Below are positions 44,942 to 54,645 of a DNA stretch of 64,000 nt, in pieces. The position numbers and the translations under genes are program-made. Positions within the stretch are counted from its first letter, which is position 1; each line of letters opens with the position of its first letter. The stretch lies in contig CAVSMF010000002.1 in the NCBI GenBank assembly GCA_963728975.1, forward strand, positions 186,001 through 250,000. The letters run 5' to 3'. This stretch comes from DATFCK01 sp963728975 (lineage in GTDB: Bacteria > Verrucomicrobiota > Verrucomicrobiia > Chthoniobacterales > UBA10450). Below the pieces are notes generated by a model. That model saw nothing but the letters and a program-made list of their open reading frames with translations, had not been told where the DNA came from and searched no databases.

Positions 44942-45862
44942 ATGCACGGCCGGGCCGAACGCCGACCAATCTCCACGAAAAGAGGGCTGATCAGCGGAGG
45001 CGTCGCCAACATGCTGGTGGCGACGTTCGCGTTCGCGGTGATGAACGTGTTCGTCAAGGAGCTAAGCCGAATTCCGGCGATGGAGATTGTGTTTTTCCGC
45101 TGTCTGGTTTCAGGCGCGATTTGCTTCGGCGGTATTGCCCGGGCCAGAGTCGATTGGAAAGGGAATAACAAGACGCTCCTGGTCGCCCGCGGCGCGTTCG
45201 GGACGATTGCTTTGTTCGCCTTCTTCGTGACCGTTCAAAACATTCCGCTGGCCACTGCGGTCACGATTGCGTATCTGTCGCCGCTTTTTACGACTCTGTT
45301 CGGCGTGTTTCTGCTTCGGGAACGGGTAAGGCCGATGCAGTGGTGTTTCTACGCCATCGCCTTTGCCGGTGTGCTGGTGATCAAAGGTTTTGATGCGGCG
45401 GTGCCAACGACATTTCTGGTTACGGGCATTATCTCGGCGGCGTGCTCGGGCATGGCTTACAATCTGGTGCGCCGTTTGAAAGAGCGGGAGCATCCATTGG
45501 TGGTGGTCTTGTATTTCCAGCTCGTCGGTGTCGCTGTCGGGTTCATCTTCATAATGTTTCACTGGACGACGCCGGCGAATGTCTGGGAATGGGTTTGTTT
45601 GCTGATGTGCGGTTTGCTGTCGCAAGTGGGCCAGATTTGTCTGACAAAATCGCTCCAAGCCGAGCGCGTTGCCCGGGTGTCGATCCTGAATTACACCGGG
45701 GTGATTTACGCCCTCGGGTTTGGGGTCGTGATTTTCGGCGAGGTTTACATGCCGCAGACCATTGTTGGAATCCTGCTGGTCATGCTGGGTGTATTGCTCA
45801 GTGTTGTTTATCGCAGAGGCAAACCACTCGAGGTGATTGAGGAGAGCGAGCTGGTGGAATGA
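44942..45862 (+). CDS. EamA/DMT-family transporter
   Basis: The 306-residue protein has ten predicted transmembrane segments in two EamA repeats: MLVATFAFAVMNVFVKELSR and the later half ISAACSGMAYNLVRRLKERE, with characteristic TAVTIAYLSPLFTTLFGVF. Drug/metabolite exporter by family; substrate unknown. Confidence 0.88.
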   Translation: MHGRAERRPISTKRGLISGGVANMLVATFAFAVMNVFVKELSRIPAMEIVFFRCLVSGAICFGGIARARVDWKGNNKTLLVARGAFGTIALFAFFVTVQNIPLATAVTIAYLSPLFTTLFGVFLLRERVRPMQWCFYAIAFAGVLVIKGFDAAVPTTFLVTGIISAACSGMAYNLVRRLKEREHPLVVVLYFQLVGVAVGFIFIMFHWTTPANVWEWVCLLMCGLLSQVGQICLTKSLQAERVARVSILNYTGVIYALGFGVVIFGEVYMPQTIVGILLVMLGVLLSVVYRRGKPLEVIEESELVE

Positions 45863-45915
45863 GACGGAGATAAAAGAGGCTTCCGGGCGGTAATCAGCTG
45901 TTCTAACATCAATGG

Positions 45916-46731
45916 ATGCGTTATCTGGCCGCGGGCATTTTGCTTCTGGGGGCGGTCGTTCAAACAGCTTTCGCCGGCGAGATCCGGGAGTTTAGTGTTC
46001 CGACTTTGGAGAAACTGGGCCGTGAGCTTTCGCACCGGGATGAGATTGCCGCCCGTGCCTCGGATATTGTGCTGGAAACGCAGCCTGCGGCTAAAGCCCT
46101 CAAACTGCGCGGCTGGATCACAGAACTCGGGCGGACGGAAGATAAGGTTTACATCATTGCCGAGACAGCATCCGGGCCGTGCCTCGCCTACGTGGTCTCG
46201 TTCGGGACGTCGGGGAAACCGCGGGTCGAAGACAAACGCGGCCAGCCGCTTCCGGCCAACATCGCGGTGCGCTACAAGGCGAGGCAAACGGCGGTCGCAG
46301 CCTTAAACGGCAAATTCTTCGATGCCAAATACAACTTCGAAGTTTTGAACGACCCCGACGGCAGCGGCTTTCTGGTCTACGGACTGGCTGCCACCGCCAA
46401 AGCGGGAGAACAAATTACCGGCGGCCACTTTCGTGTAACCGTATCCAGCGACGGTTCAAAGGCCGAACGAGTGGACGGTCTTTCGCGGTCGATTATTAAA
46501 GACACATCCAATCTCCCAAAAGGTGCGACTCCGATGGCGATGCTTAGCACACAACTCGTGAGCAACGTCCCGGTGGAGACGTTCATTTACACCAGCAACC
46601 TTTATCGGCTGCCGGTTTATGTTGGAACTCCGGATGGAGCAATGTGGCTGATTGCGAATGGCAAAATGCACAAGTTCACCAAGGCCGAGCTCAAGAAAAT
46701 CCGCAAAGAGAAGAACAAGAAGAAGGAGTGA
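45916..46731 (+). CDS. secreted hypothetical protein
   Basis: The protein of 271 residues starts with a signal peptide (LAAGILLLGAVVQTAFA). A mid region reads FRVTVSSDGSKAERVDGLSR, and a Lys-rich tail closes the chain (KIRKEKNKKKE). I do not recognise a family. Single gene. Confidence 0.6.
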   Translation: MRYLAAGILLLGAVVQTAFAGEIREFSVPTLEKLGRELSHRDEIAARASDIVLETQPAAKALKLRGWITELGRTEDKVYIIAETASGPCLAYVVSFGTSGKPRVEDKRGQPLPANIAVRYKARQTAVAALNGKFFDAKYNFEVLNDPDGSGFLVYGLAATAKAGEQITGGHFRVTVSSDGSKAERVDGLSRSIIKDTSNLPKGATPMAMLSTQLVSNVPVETFIYTSNLYRLPVYVGTPDGAMWLIANGKMHKFTKAELKKIRKEKNKKKE

Positions 46732-47134
46732 TCCGGCTGATTGCTTTGTCTTCCTGCTGTCAGTCGGGTGGGCGAGGGGAGCTTATGCGGGCGAAAGCCG
46801 AGTTGTAGGGGACGCTGTCAGCGTCCCGATGATTTTCAGATGGGAAGCTATTAGATTCCCCTACGGAAGAAACGTCCACAGATTTCCGCACATTATTCTT
46901 ATCGGAAACAGCGCGGTTCGAGGTTTTTTTCTTCATCTTGGTTAATGAATGTGCAGTCTTGGCGCCTTCTTTCGAGATTTCCCGGCAACCTGCGCGGGCA
47001 CAACCTTCCAGTCCGGGCGCGTTTTTCACCGACAACGAAGGGGAGCGCGTTTACAAAGCGGCCCAGCGGCGCGAAGGAATTGCGGTTGCGGAACTAGAAT
47101 TGACGCGGGCTGCGTTTCGGCGGAGGCGTAATTC
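46732..47134. other. gene-free stretch with an 8-bp hairpin
   Basis: No gene is seen. A small hairpin gggacgct-gtc-agcgtccc lies at 46809-46827, of the same general style as those at 7096 and 48448. Confidence 0.5.
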
Positions 47135-48337
47135 ATGTCCGGGAATAAATGGTTGCCGGTTGGTTTTTGTTGCATCGTAGTGTTGATCGTTTGCAATCCT
47201 GCCGGGGCCGCCCAACATGAGTTTCGTTACCAGGCGCCCAATGCCCAGAGCGTGGAGTTGATGGGCGAGTTCAATAATTGGAAAGCAGTGCCAATGACCA
47301 AGGGGAGCGACGGTATCTGGAGGGTGACGATGTCGTTAACGCCCGGCACGCACGCCTACAAGTTTCTCGTTAACGGCGGCGAATGGGTATTCGATCCCGA
47401 GAATGCGAGCCGCAAAACAGTAACTGGAATCGAGAATTCAGCCGTCACAATCACTGACGATACCGGGGCGTCCACGCCTGCGGTAACGGGGACTGCGAGT
47501 CCGCGGTCCGCCACAACGCCGGCGGCGGCAAACAGGGTCACGGCAGCGGCCACCTCGGAATTGTCGCCGGTGCCGGGCGAAATCCTTACCATCGAGGTTC
47601 CGCTTTCAGCCAAACGACGCGCGGAAGCGGCCAAAGATGGAAACGCGAAGCTGGCCCATGCGAAGATGGCGATCGCCGTGCCGCAAGGATTCGATCCGGC
47701 AAAGTCGTGGCCGGTGCTGGTGATTTCCAACACGGAAACCTATTCGAACATCGATTCGATGCGGCAGTTCAAACAAGCTGCTCTTGACGAAGGCTGGGTG
47801 ATTCTGGCAGCCGACGCGGTCGAGGCGGAAAAAAATAAGGAAGGCTCGATGCGGTGGCCATGTATCGCGGCTGCGTTCGATTATCTCACCGGGGCATGGC
47901 CGGCGGTGAAAGACTGGCCCGTCGCGTGCGGAGGAATGTCAGGCGGAGCCAAGAACTCGACGTTTCTCGCGGCCGATCTCGTTCGTGAACATCATCGCGT
48001 CATCGGCATGCTCATGATGGGATGCAATCAGGACATGGCAACGGTTGCCTATCGAAAAACCGCGCCCGGCGGCGGTTTTCTCAATGCCGCAATTTTCCTG
48101 AGTAGCGGTAAATCCGATACGATCGCGACTCCGGCCCAACATGAGGCGGTGAAAAATTCGTTGCAAGCCAGCGGGTTTCACAAGTTGCGGCTCGAGAGTT
48201 TCGATGGCGGCCACGATATCTATCAGCCGCACATCGGGGAAGCGCTTCGCTGGTTCACGGCCCAATCGTCCCAAAGCTCCAGGTCACCGGCAGCGCGAAC
48301 CTCGGACTTCGACAAGTTTTTTAAAAAGAAGCCGTGA
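47135..48337 (+). CDS. CBM48-like domain fused to an alpha/beta-hydrolase-like domain
   Basis: After the signal peptide (1-26), the first module (about 27-105: HEFRYQAPNAQSVELMGEFN, then AYKFLVNGGEWVFDPENAS) is a close relative of the whole protein at 40015-40338. An Ala/Thr-rich linker (110-145) connects to a hydrolase-like domain (150-385; nucleophile-elbow region VACGGMSGGAKNSTFLA; late His in SFDGGHDIYQ). It probably acts on glucan-associated esters, by inference only. Confidence 0.8.
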   Translation: MSGNKWLPVGFCCIVVLIVCNPAGAAQHEFRYQAPNAQSVELMGEFNNWKAVPMTKGSDGIWRVTMSLTPGTHAYKFLVNGGEWVFDPENASRKTVTGIENSAVTITDDTGASTPAVTGTASPRSATTPAAANRVTAAATSELSPVPGEILTIEVPLSAKRRAEAAKDGNAKLAHAKMAIAVPQGFDPAKSWPVLVISNTETYSNIDSMRQFKQAALDEGWVILAADAVEAEKNKEGSMRWPCIAAAFDYLTGAWPAVKDWPVACGGMSGGAKNSTFLAADLVREHHRVIGMLMMGCNQDMATVAYRKTAPGGGFLNAAIFLSSGKSDTIATPAQHEAVKNSLQASGFHKLRLESFDGGHDIYQPHIGEALRWFTAQSSQSSRSPAARTSDFDKFFKKKP

Positions 48338-48447
48338 CCGGTTAGGGGGAGAAGGCAACCGTTTTGGTTCCGGCCGCTGCCGGCGTGGGCATGTTGCCCG
48401 TTTCGTCCGGCATGTTGCCGGGCGACTGCCAGCGCCCCCGGGATCTT

Positions 48448-48518
48448 AAAGTAGAAGCGGCGTCCCCGCCGTTTAAACCGATTAGATCCCGAAGCGGCGA
48501 GGACGCCGCTTCTACTTT
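48448..48518. repeat. 24-bp inverted repeat hairpin
   Basis: 48448-48471 (aaagtagaagcggcgtcccc, then gccg) pairs with 48495-48518, 23 of 24 bases matching. The 23-base centre includes another partial palindrome (tttaaa). Located between genes converging from both sides. Confidence 0.8.
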
Positions 48519-48590
48519 ACTCCACCACTGCGAAACGTGGAAGGGCGCTCTCCCGGCAGCGACCCGGGCCGGGCTGGGGTTGGGAAAGGA

Positions 48591-49043
48591 CTAAGGATGC
48601 ACGTTGGGCGGGATGGTGTTGACCTTGAATCCCTGGGTCTCCTGCATGCGCTGAAGATCCTGTCCCTCGGTTCTTTCCATCGCGTTTTGCCCCTTGTTTT
48701 TTCCAGCGAACAGATCTTTCAGATCGAAATCGACCTTTACCCAGCCGGCGGCACTGGTCTTGATGGTAGCAGCCGACTTGGGCGACTTATTGAGCAACGC
48801 TACGACTTTGTAGGTGCCGAGAGGCAGGTGACTCAAAGCATAGTGGCCCTTGTCGTCGGTTTTAGCTGTAAACGCCGGTCCTTTGGCATCCGTCCGCTCT
48901 GCGCGGATCACTGCTCCCGCCACCGGCTTGCCCCCTTTGTCTTTCACCGTCCCCCGGATGGAATTTCCTTCCGCCCACGCGGACCCGGTGGCAAGCGTCA
49001 AACCTAACAATGCCAATCCAACAACTCCTGGCCGAATTTTCAT
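48591..49043 (-). CDS. secreted carboxypeptidase-regulatory-like domain protein
   Basis: The 150-residue product has a signal peptide (about 1-24) and a prealbumin-like module: IRGTVKDKGGKPVAGAVIRA and DDKGHYALSHLPLGTYKVVA. A polar C-terminal tail follows. Such modules occur on the surface of Verrucomicrobiota/Bacteroidota proteins. Function unknown. Confidence 0.75.
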   Translation of the reverse strand: MKIRPGVVGLALLGLTLATGSAWAEGNSIRGTVKDKGGKPVAGAVIRAERTDAKGPAFTAKTDDKGHYALSHLPLGTYKVVALLNKSPKSAATIKTSAAGWVKVDFDLKDLFAGKNKGQNAMERTEGQDLQRMQETQGFKVNTIPPNVHP

Positions 49044-49153
49044 GGTAGAAACATATATTCACGCGCAGAATGGCGCAAATCCGCAGTGCTATTGATCTGA
49101 GGAACCGGCGCGCGGGGCTATGTCTCTTCGGTTATTTACGATGTCGCTGCGAG

Positions 49154-50128
49154 TCAGGCGCCGGCGTAGACGTATTTGGTGAAAACATCGCCAGTGATAA
49201 ATGAGGTAGCCCATTTGCTGTCGTAGGCGGCGGTCGGTTTCGCAGCGATAGCTTCTTCAAGCGATTTGCCCGCCTTCTTGAGGGCGGCGACACGGTCATG
49301 AATCGTGACGAGCATGTCCCGGTATTCGGTCATCTCCGGTTTCCCGCCGATCTTGCCGTGTCCCGGGATGACGATGGTATGTTCGGTCACCCTGGCCAGG
49401 TTGGCTTCGGCGGCATTGATCATGCCCTTGATATTACCGCCGGTGGAATAATCGATGAATGGGTAGTGACCATTCCACCAGGTATCGCCGGTGTGAAAGA
49501 CATCCGGCCCGACAAAGTAGGCCGATATGTCGCCGTCAGTGTGGCTCGGTCCGTAATAGGCGAGGGCAATGGTTGTGCCATTAAGATGCAATGTCTTGTC
49601 CTTATCGAAGACCTGGCCAGGAATCGCGCCCGCGGGCGATGGCGGAAAGGTATAGTTCCAACCTTCGACGCGCGTAGTCGTAGAGAGATGTTTGCGGGTG
49701 TTTTCATGGGCGAGAATTGCCGCGCCGTCCGAATGCATCCAGTCGTTGCCGTCGGTGTGATCGAAATGCCAGTGAGTATTTACCAGATGCTTAATCGGCT
49801 CGGGACTGATCTCAGCCAGGGCGGCAGTGATTTTGGCGCGTGAAGTTGCGTAGCCGGAGTCGATGATCACTTTGCCGTCCGGTCCGGTGAGGACGGCGAT
49901 GTTTCCGCCCGAACCGATGAGGGCATGCACATTTCCGCGGAGCGGTTGGACGGTGATGCTGGCGGTCGCGGCATGTTTACGCGCCGTAAGAACGATGTTT
50001 TCACTTTCGGCGAGGAGACGCCGGGGGCAGAGCCATCCACCAGCGGTGAGGACTCCGGTCGAGACGATGAAATGGCGGCGAGAAAGGTGATGAGAATGGG
50101 GAGCAATCGGCTGAGGTTCCTGGCGCAT
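49154..50128 (-). CDS. MBL-fold metallo-hydrolase, exported
   Basis: From ATG 50128 (324 residues). A Tat-type signal (LSRRHFIVSTGVLTAGG) is followed by the metallo-beta-lactamase fold: the metal motif NTHWHFDHTDGND gives HxHxDH, then DVFHTGDTWWNG and VIPGHGKIGG with further His ligands. The class includes QDMH-like and lactamase-like enzymes. Substrate unknown. It follows the flavoprotein gene on the same strand. Confidence 0.88.
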   Translation of the reverse strand: MRQEPQPIAPHSHHLSRRHFIVSTGVLTAGGWLCPRRLLAESENIVLTARKHAATASITVQPLRGNVHALIGSGGNIAVLTGPDGKVIIDSGYATSRAKITAALAEISPEPIKHLVNTHWHFDHTDGNDWMHSDGAAILAHENTRKHLSTTTRVEGWNYTFPPSPAGAIPGQVFDKDKTLHLNGTTIALAYYGPSHTDGDISAYFVGPDVFHTGDTWWNGHYPFIDYSTGGNIKGMINAAEANLARVTEHTIVIPGHGKIGGKPEMTEYRDMLVTIHDRVAALKKAGKSLEEAIAAKPTAAYDSKWATSFITGDVFTKYVYAGA

Positions 50129-50280
50129 ATGAGGTAATGGTCTGGATGCTCCGCCAATTTGCAAGCGAAAGGTCCGAGGCCGGCTGACAGGACCGCAACG
50201 TCCCGCGCCCGACGTCACCTGAAATTTGGAAAAGCACATTCTCCGGCGGCGCACCTGTCCCGACAACTAACGGCTGTGGC

Positions 50281-51996
50281 CTAACTGCGAACGGCCGATG
50301 CAGCCAGCGCCATTTGCACGCCGGCAATGGCCATGCCGCCTTCGCCCACGGCGGTCGCGCAACGCTTGACCGAGCCGGACCGGACATCGCCTGCCGCGAA
50401 GATTCCCGGAAGACTGGTCTCCAGCGGGCCGGGCGCGCGTTTGTTCTTTTTCCAAGCAGGCGCTTCCGCCACCAGCGATCCGGTTTTGATGAATCCTTTC
50501 TCGTCGCGCTCGATTTCCGGCGGCAACCAATCGGTGCATGGATTGGCGCCGATCATGGAAAAAACCGCCGGTGTTCGGACGACGCGGCGCTCTCCTGTCC
50601 TGGTATTTTCCAGCTCGGCTGTTTCGAGCATTTTTCCCCCGGACATTTTCCGGATTTCGGTGTGAAAGAGAATCTCGATGTTTGGCTGCGCTTCCACCCG
50701 CCGGGAAAGATAGCGCGACATATTTTTGGAAAGATCTTCTCCCCGGACGACGAGCAGCACCTTGGCGGCGCCGTCGGAAAGAAACATGGCAGCCTGGCCT
50801 GCTGAATTGCCGCTGCCAGCGACGATGACGGTTTCTCCGCGACAGATCTGACCTTCCAGGGCGGTTGCGGCGTAGTAAACGCCCATGCCCTCGAATTGTT
50901 CGCGTCCCTCCGCATCGAGTCGCCGGTAATTGGCGCCGGTAGCGATGAGGACACTCTTCGCCCTGAGCCGCGCCGAGCAGCCTTCGATTTGAAGACAGGC
51001 GCGATGTTCCCCGTCGCCGTCGCCGTATTGAAGCGACAAAGCTTCCGCCGGCGTCGAAAATTTCGCCCCGAATCGATATGCCTGGAGCTGGGCCAGCCAG
51101 GTTAAATCGCCGCCACTGATGCCGGTAGGGAAACCAAAAAAGTTTTCGATCAAAGAAGAGGAACCAGCCTGGCCGCCCGGGGCGTAACTTTCCAGGACGA
51201 CAGTTTTTAATCCTTCGGAAGCAGCATAAACGGCTGCGGCCAGGCCAGCCGGACCGGCGCCGACAATCGTCAGGTCCGACAGAATCTCGGTTTCGTTTTC
51301 GAGCGCGAGCGGACGAAGCAAACCGGCCTCCTTTGCCACTTCACGCAGGGAAGGTCGGCGCAAGGGAGCGCCCGCGGCCGTAATCAGAGTAGGCAAATCG
51401 CGTGTGGTTAGGCGGAGCCGTTTGCCGAGCGCCTGTCCCTGCTCGCTTTCAAATTCGATCAGCCGATGCGGGATATGATTTTTATCCAGGAAATCGTCGA
51501 GTTGACGTCCTTCGCGGCCGCCCCGGGCCGCGAGCACGCGCAATCCTGCAAATTCCCGATCGCGCCGGAGCCGACGTCGGCGCATGATGAGGGCGTTTAC
51601 AATCGTAGTGCTTACCCCCGGCAGTTCGGCAAGGGCGCGCCGGAGTTCGCCGGCGGGTACCTGCAATATCTCCGTTTCCGGCGAAGCCACCCGGGCGGTG
51701 GCCAGAGTGGATGTGCCCTGCAACATGGCGACGTCGCCAATAAAATCGCGCTCGCGCGCGGTGGCGAGGATCTGTTCCGTACCATCGCGCGACTCGAAGA
51801 CTTCAATTTCGCCGCGCAAGACGACGGTCAGCCCAACATCTCGCTGACCGGCTCTAAACACGAGTTCGCCATGGGTTAGGACACGTCGTTGGGCCAGGGG
51901 CTCGAGCAGGGAAAGCTGACGATCGTCCAGCTTGGCAAAGGCGGTGCTTTCCGTGTCGCGATAGAACTGTTCGTCCTCTTGTTCTTCGGGCGTCAC
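50281..51996 (-). CDS. cNMP-binding domain fused to a thioredoxin-reductase-like flavoprotein
   Basis: The 571-residue protein has a cyclic-nucleotide-binding domain (about 20-130), a middle glutaredoxin-like segment (about 150-235), and a two-domain flavoprotein: FAD motif IVGAGPAGLAAAVYA (243-257) and NAD motif VAGSGNSAGQAAMFL (about 392-406). The place where TrxR has its CxxC pair (typically YCATC) reads YYAATALEG, so no redox disulfide is present. Similar proteins lacking CxxC are known as thioredoxin-reductase-like oxidoreductases. Confidence 0.85.
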   Translation of the reverse strand: MTPEEQEDEQFYRDTESTAFAKLDDRQLSLLEPLAQRRVLTHGELVFRAGQRDVGLTVVLRGEIEVFESRDGTEQILATARERDFIGDVAMLQGTSTLATARVASPETEILQVPAGELRRALAELPGVSTTIVNALIMRRRRLRRDREFAGLRVLAARGGREGRQLDDFLDKNHIPHRLIEFESEQGQALGKRLRLTTRDLPTLITAAGAPLRRPSLREVAKEAGLLRPLALENETEILSDLTIVGAGPAGLAAAVYAASEGLKTVVLESYAPGGQAGSSSLIENFFGFPTGISGGDLTWLAQLQAYRFGAKFSTPAEALSLQYGDGDGEHRACLQIEGCSARLRAKSVLIATGANYRRLDAEGREQFEGMGVYYAATALEGQICRGETVIVAGSGNSAGQAAMFLSDGAAKVLLVVRGEDLSKNMSRYLSRRVEAQPNIEILFHTEIRKMSGGKMLETAELENTRTGERRVVRTPAVFSMIGANPCTDWLPPEIERDEKGFIKTGSLVAEAPAWKKNKRAPGPLETSLPGIFAAGDVRSGSVKRCATAVGEGGMAIAGVQMALAASAVRS

Positions 51997-52142
51997 TTCG
52001 AATACTGTATGCGCCGAAACGGGCGGATCAAAACGCGAAAATGCCGGCCGCGAAAAATCCGTCTTTCAACCAAAAAGAAGCTGAGCCGCCTCCAGGGCTG
52101 GGCAGTCAGGATCCAGGCGAACGGAAAAAGGGAGAGCTTCGC

Positions 52143-52604
52143 CTACTCGATCGTGAACTCGACGGTCTGGTCGAGCTCGCCGTTGAGATAAATGTCCACC
52201 TTGTAATCGCCGGCGGGATACGGATTGTTGTGCGAGAGCGTGAAATCGATCCGGTCGGGTTCTTTGACGCCCTTGATCGTTTCGGGAGTGATCGTTACCT
52301 CTTTCTCGAAAATCTTTTTGTCTTTCAATCCATCCGCATTTACCGCCGTCCAAATCGCTTTCACCCGGGTTCCGTTTTTAGGCTCGCTCAATTTAACCAG
52401 CACCCCAAAGGTGTCGCCAGGCTTGAAGCTTTCCACCGGCTCGAACTTGTCGCCCGCGTCGCGGACCAAGGTCACCTTTTCGATGCTGACCGCGTCTTCC
52501 GAATCTGGCGCATCTTCATCCTTTTCTTTTCCGGGCGCCGTGCCGATGACAGCGAGTGAAAGAGAGAAGAAGATCGCGAGCGTGGAAAGGCCGATTATTT
52601 TCAT
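52143..52604 (-). CDS. secreted hypothetical protein
   Basis: The 153-residue protein has a signal peptide (about 1-22, IIGLSTLAIFFSLSLAVIG). An acidic linker (GKEKDEDAPDSEDA) leads to an immunoglobulin-like beta-sandwich (FKPGDTFGVLVKLSEPKNGT; SHNNPYPAGDYKVDIYLNGE). Not recognised beyond this. Confidence 0.6.
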   Translation of the reverse strand: MKIIGLSTLAIFFSLSLAVIGTAPGKEKDEDAPDSEDAVSIEKVTLVRDAGDKFEPVESFKPGDTFGVLVKLSEPKNGTRVKAIWTAVNADGLKDKKIFEKEVTITPETIKGVKEPDRIDFTLSHNNPYPAGDYKVDIYLNGELDQTVEFTIE

Positions 52605-52695
52605 GGTGGCAGCATCCGGAGCTAGTTCCGAGCCCGTTGGAGGAGAGGAAAAGGTAGAAAAAGGGCTTGGGCGGGCGGAGCATCTGGCGGGATGA

Positions 52696-54645
52696 CTATT
52701 TTAGATATTTGTCGAACCAGGCGATTGTTTGGTCCAGCCGGCCAGCCTGGTTCTCCGGCTTTACGAAGAGGTGGCCTTCGCCGGGATAAACAACGAGCTG
52801 GGTCGGAATGCCTAATGTCCGCAGGGCGTGCCAGAATTCATAGGACTGCGGGGCGGGACATTCGGCATCGCGCTCCCCGACAATAATCAGAGTCGGTGTC
52901 TTCACCTTCTTGATGAAGTGAATGGGCGAACTTTTTTCGTAAACGCCCGGATCATCATAGATCGAGGAGCCGAAGAAGGGGATCATCCATTGATCGATCA
53001 GGTTCTGGCCATAATAGCTTTGCCAATTGGCGATGCCGGCACCCGCGACGGCGCCCCGGAAACGATTGGTTTGCGTAACCGTCCACATGGTCATGTACCC
53101 GCCGTAACTCCATCCCGTTACCCCCAGACGCCCCGGGTCGATTGGATATTTTGCAATGGCGGCGTCGACTCCAGCGAGAATATCCCGAAGATCGCCGCCG
53201 CCGAAATCTTTTACGTTGGCGCGGGTAAAATCTTCTCCCTGGCCGTAGCTGCCGCGCGGATTTGGCAAAAGAACGTAATAACCTTCTGCTGAGAGAGCGG
53301 CAATGATCGCGCGCGACATTCCAAAACCAGCCGGCCACTCCGGCGTGCTGACGCCAGCAGGTCCACCATGGATCAGGACGACCATCGGGAATTTCTTGCC
53401 GGACTCCACTTTGGCGGGCGGAAGAAGCCATCCCTGAATGCTGAAGCCCTCGTTTGTCCACTCGAGGTTTTCGGTTTTGCCCCAGGTTGAAGTTTGACTC
53501 GAGTTGTTGGCGGTCAATTGTCGCCATTGGCCGATCGGTCCGGCCCAAACTTCGGGCGGTGTTTCATAACTGCTCCGGACGAGGGCTGCTGTCTTGCCGT
53601 CCCGGGAGAGAGCAAAGTTCGGAAAATTGCCAAAGGCGTGAAAGCCTTCGGGGCCGTTCCAGAGTGTCCGGACCGAGTTGTCAGCCAGGGTCAGTTCGGA
53701 AAGAGCGGTGCCGCCCCCGACATATTCCGTGAGCAGGATGCGATCTGGCGTTTGCCAGAAGAAGGAGCCGACCGAGCTCTTGCGGCCTTTCGTGCGATTC
53801 ACAACGTCATGCCCGGCGGCCGACGCAGTGAAAAGATCGCCACCGTGGAATCCCTCATCGCTCATCAAGCCCTGGATGAACGCGAAAGATTTACCATCCG
53901 GCGACCACCGCGGAACCGCGACTTGAAGAGAAGGTTTGTAGATCGAGGTAGCGTTGCCTGTTCCGATATCGATGGTGTAGATCTGCGCGATCCACCAATT
54001 GTTATCGCCCGGGCCGGGAGCCGCCGTTGCAATGAAGGTTTTGCCGTCGGGAGACCAATCGAAATCGTAGATATGAAGATTGGGCGGGGAAACCTGCCGG
54101 AGCCGGCCGCCGGGAACGTCCAGAACGGCGATCCGCTGGTTATGAATGGCGGTGCCAATGACGCCAGTCGGGGTGGGGGCCGCCCTCAACGGGCCGCCGC
54201 CACCGGCTCCTTCTATATAGAGAAAGGCAATTTTCTTCCCGTCGTGCGACCAGTGAGGACGAGCGGCGTATCCCTTCAAATTGGTAAGCTTTTTGGGATT
54301 GGAACCGTCAGGGCTGACTGTCCAAAGCTGTTTCTGATCTTTTTCGCCGGCGGTGGAGAAAAGAGCGAGAGTCTTGGAATCGGGCGACCAGGCGGGATCG
54401 GAGTCGGTCCGCTCGCCCGTGTTTCCGATGTTAAGCATTATAGCTGGTTTGTTTCCCGATAGGGCGCGAGCGTAAGTCTGTTTCGCCGTGGTTGCGGCGG
54501 TGGACTGGACCCAGGCGACATGTGCGCCGTCAGGGGAAAGAGCGATATCGCCATAAAGGACGGTTTTACCCAACTTTTCAGTCAGCTGCATGCTCTGAGC
54601 TGCTATCAGTGTCGGGAAAAAACAAGCCAGAAAAAAATGTTTCAT
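52696..54645 (-). CDS. S9-family serine peptidase (second copy)
   Basis: The 649-residue protein begins with a signal peptide (ending AAQS). The beta-propeller repeats include DSDPAWSPDSKTLALFSTA and ARPHWSHDGKKIAFLYI; the C-terminal peptidase carries Ser513 in GWSYGGYM, Asp593 in GERDAECP and His625 in GEGHLFVKPEN. It is distinct from the S9 peptidase at 4430-6418. Predicted periplasmic. Confidence 0.92.
   Translation of the reverse strand: MKHFFLACFFPTLIAAQSMQLTEKLGKTVLYGDIALSPDGAHVAWVQSTAATTAKQTYARALSGNKPAIMLNIGNTGERTDSDPAWSPDSKTLALFSTAGEKDQKQLWTVSPDGSNPKKLTNLKGYAARPHWSHDGKKIAFLYIEGAGGGGPLRAAPTPTGVIGTAIHNQRIAVLDVPGGRLRQVSPPNLHIYDFDWSPDGKTFIATAAPGPGDNNWWIAQIYTIDIGTGNATSIYKPSLQVAVPRWSPDGKSFAFIQGLMSDEGFHGGDLFTASAAGHDVVNRTKGRKSSVGSFFWQTPDRILLTEYVGGGTALSELTLADNSVRTLWNGPEGFHAFGNFPNFALSRDGKTAALVRSSYETPPEVWAGPIGQWRQLTANNSSQTSTWGKTENLEWTNEGFSIQGWLLPPAKVESGKKFPMVVLIHGGPAGVSTPEWPAGFGMSRAIIAALSAEGYYVLLPNPRGSYGQGEDFTRANVKDFGGGDLRDILAGVDAAIAKYPIDPGRLGVTGWSYGGYMTMWTVTQTNRFRGAVAGAGIANWQSYYGQNLIDQWMIPFFGSSIYDDPGVYEKSSPIHFIKKVKTPTLIIVGERDAECPAPQSYEFWHALRTLGIPTQLVVYPGEGHLFVKPENQAGRLDQTIAWFDKYLK

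Noticed and set aside
53494..54462. A 322-codon plus-strand frame opposite the second S9 peptidase
   Set aside because: Antisense to an intact catalytic gene with all triad residues; no recognisable family.
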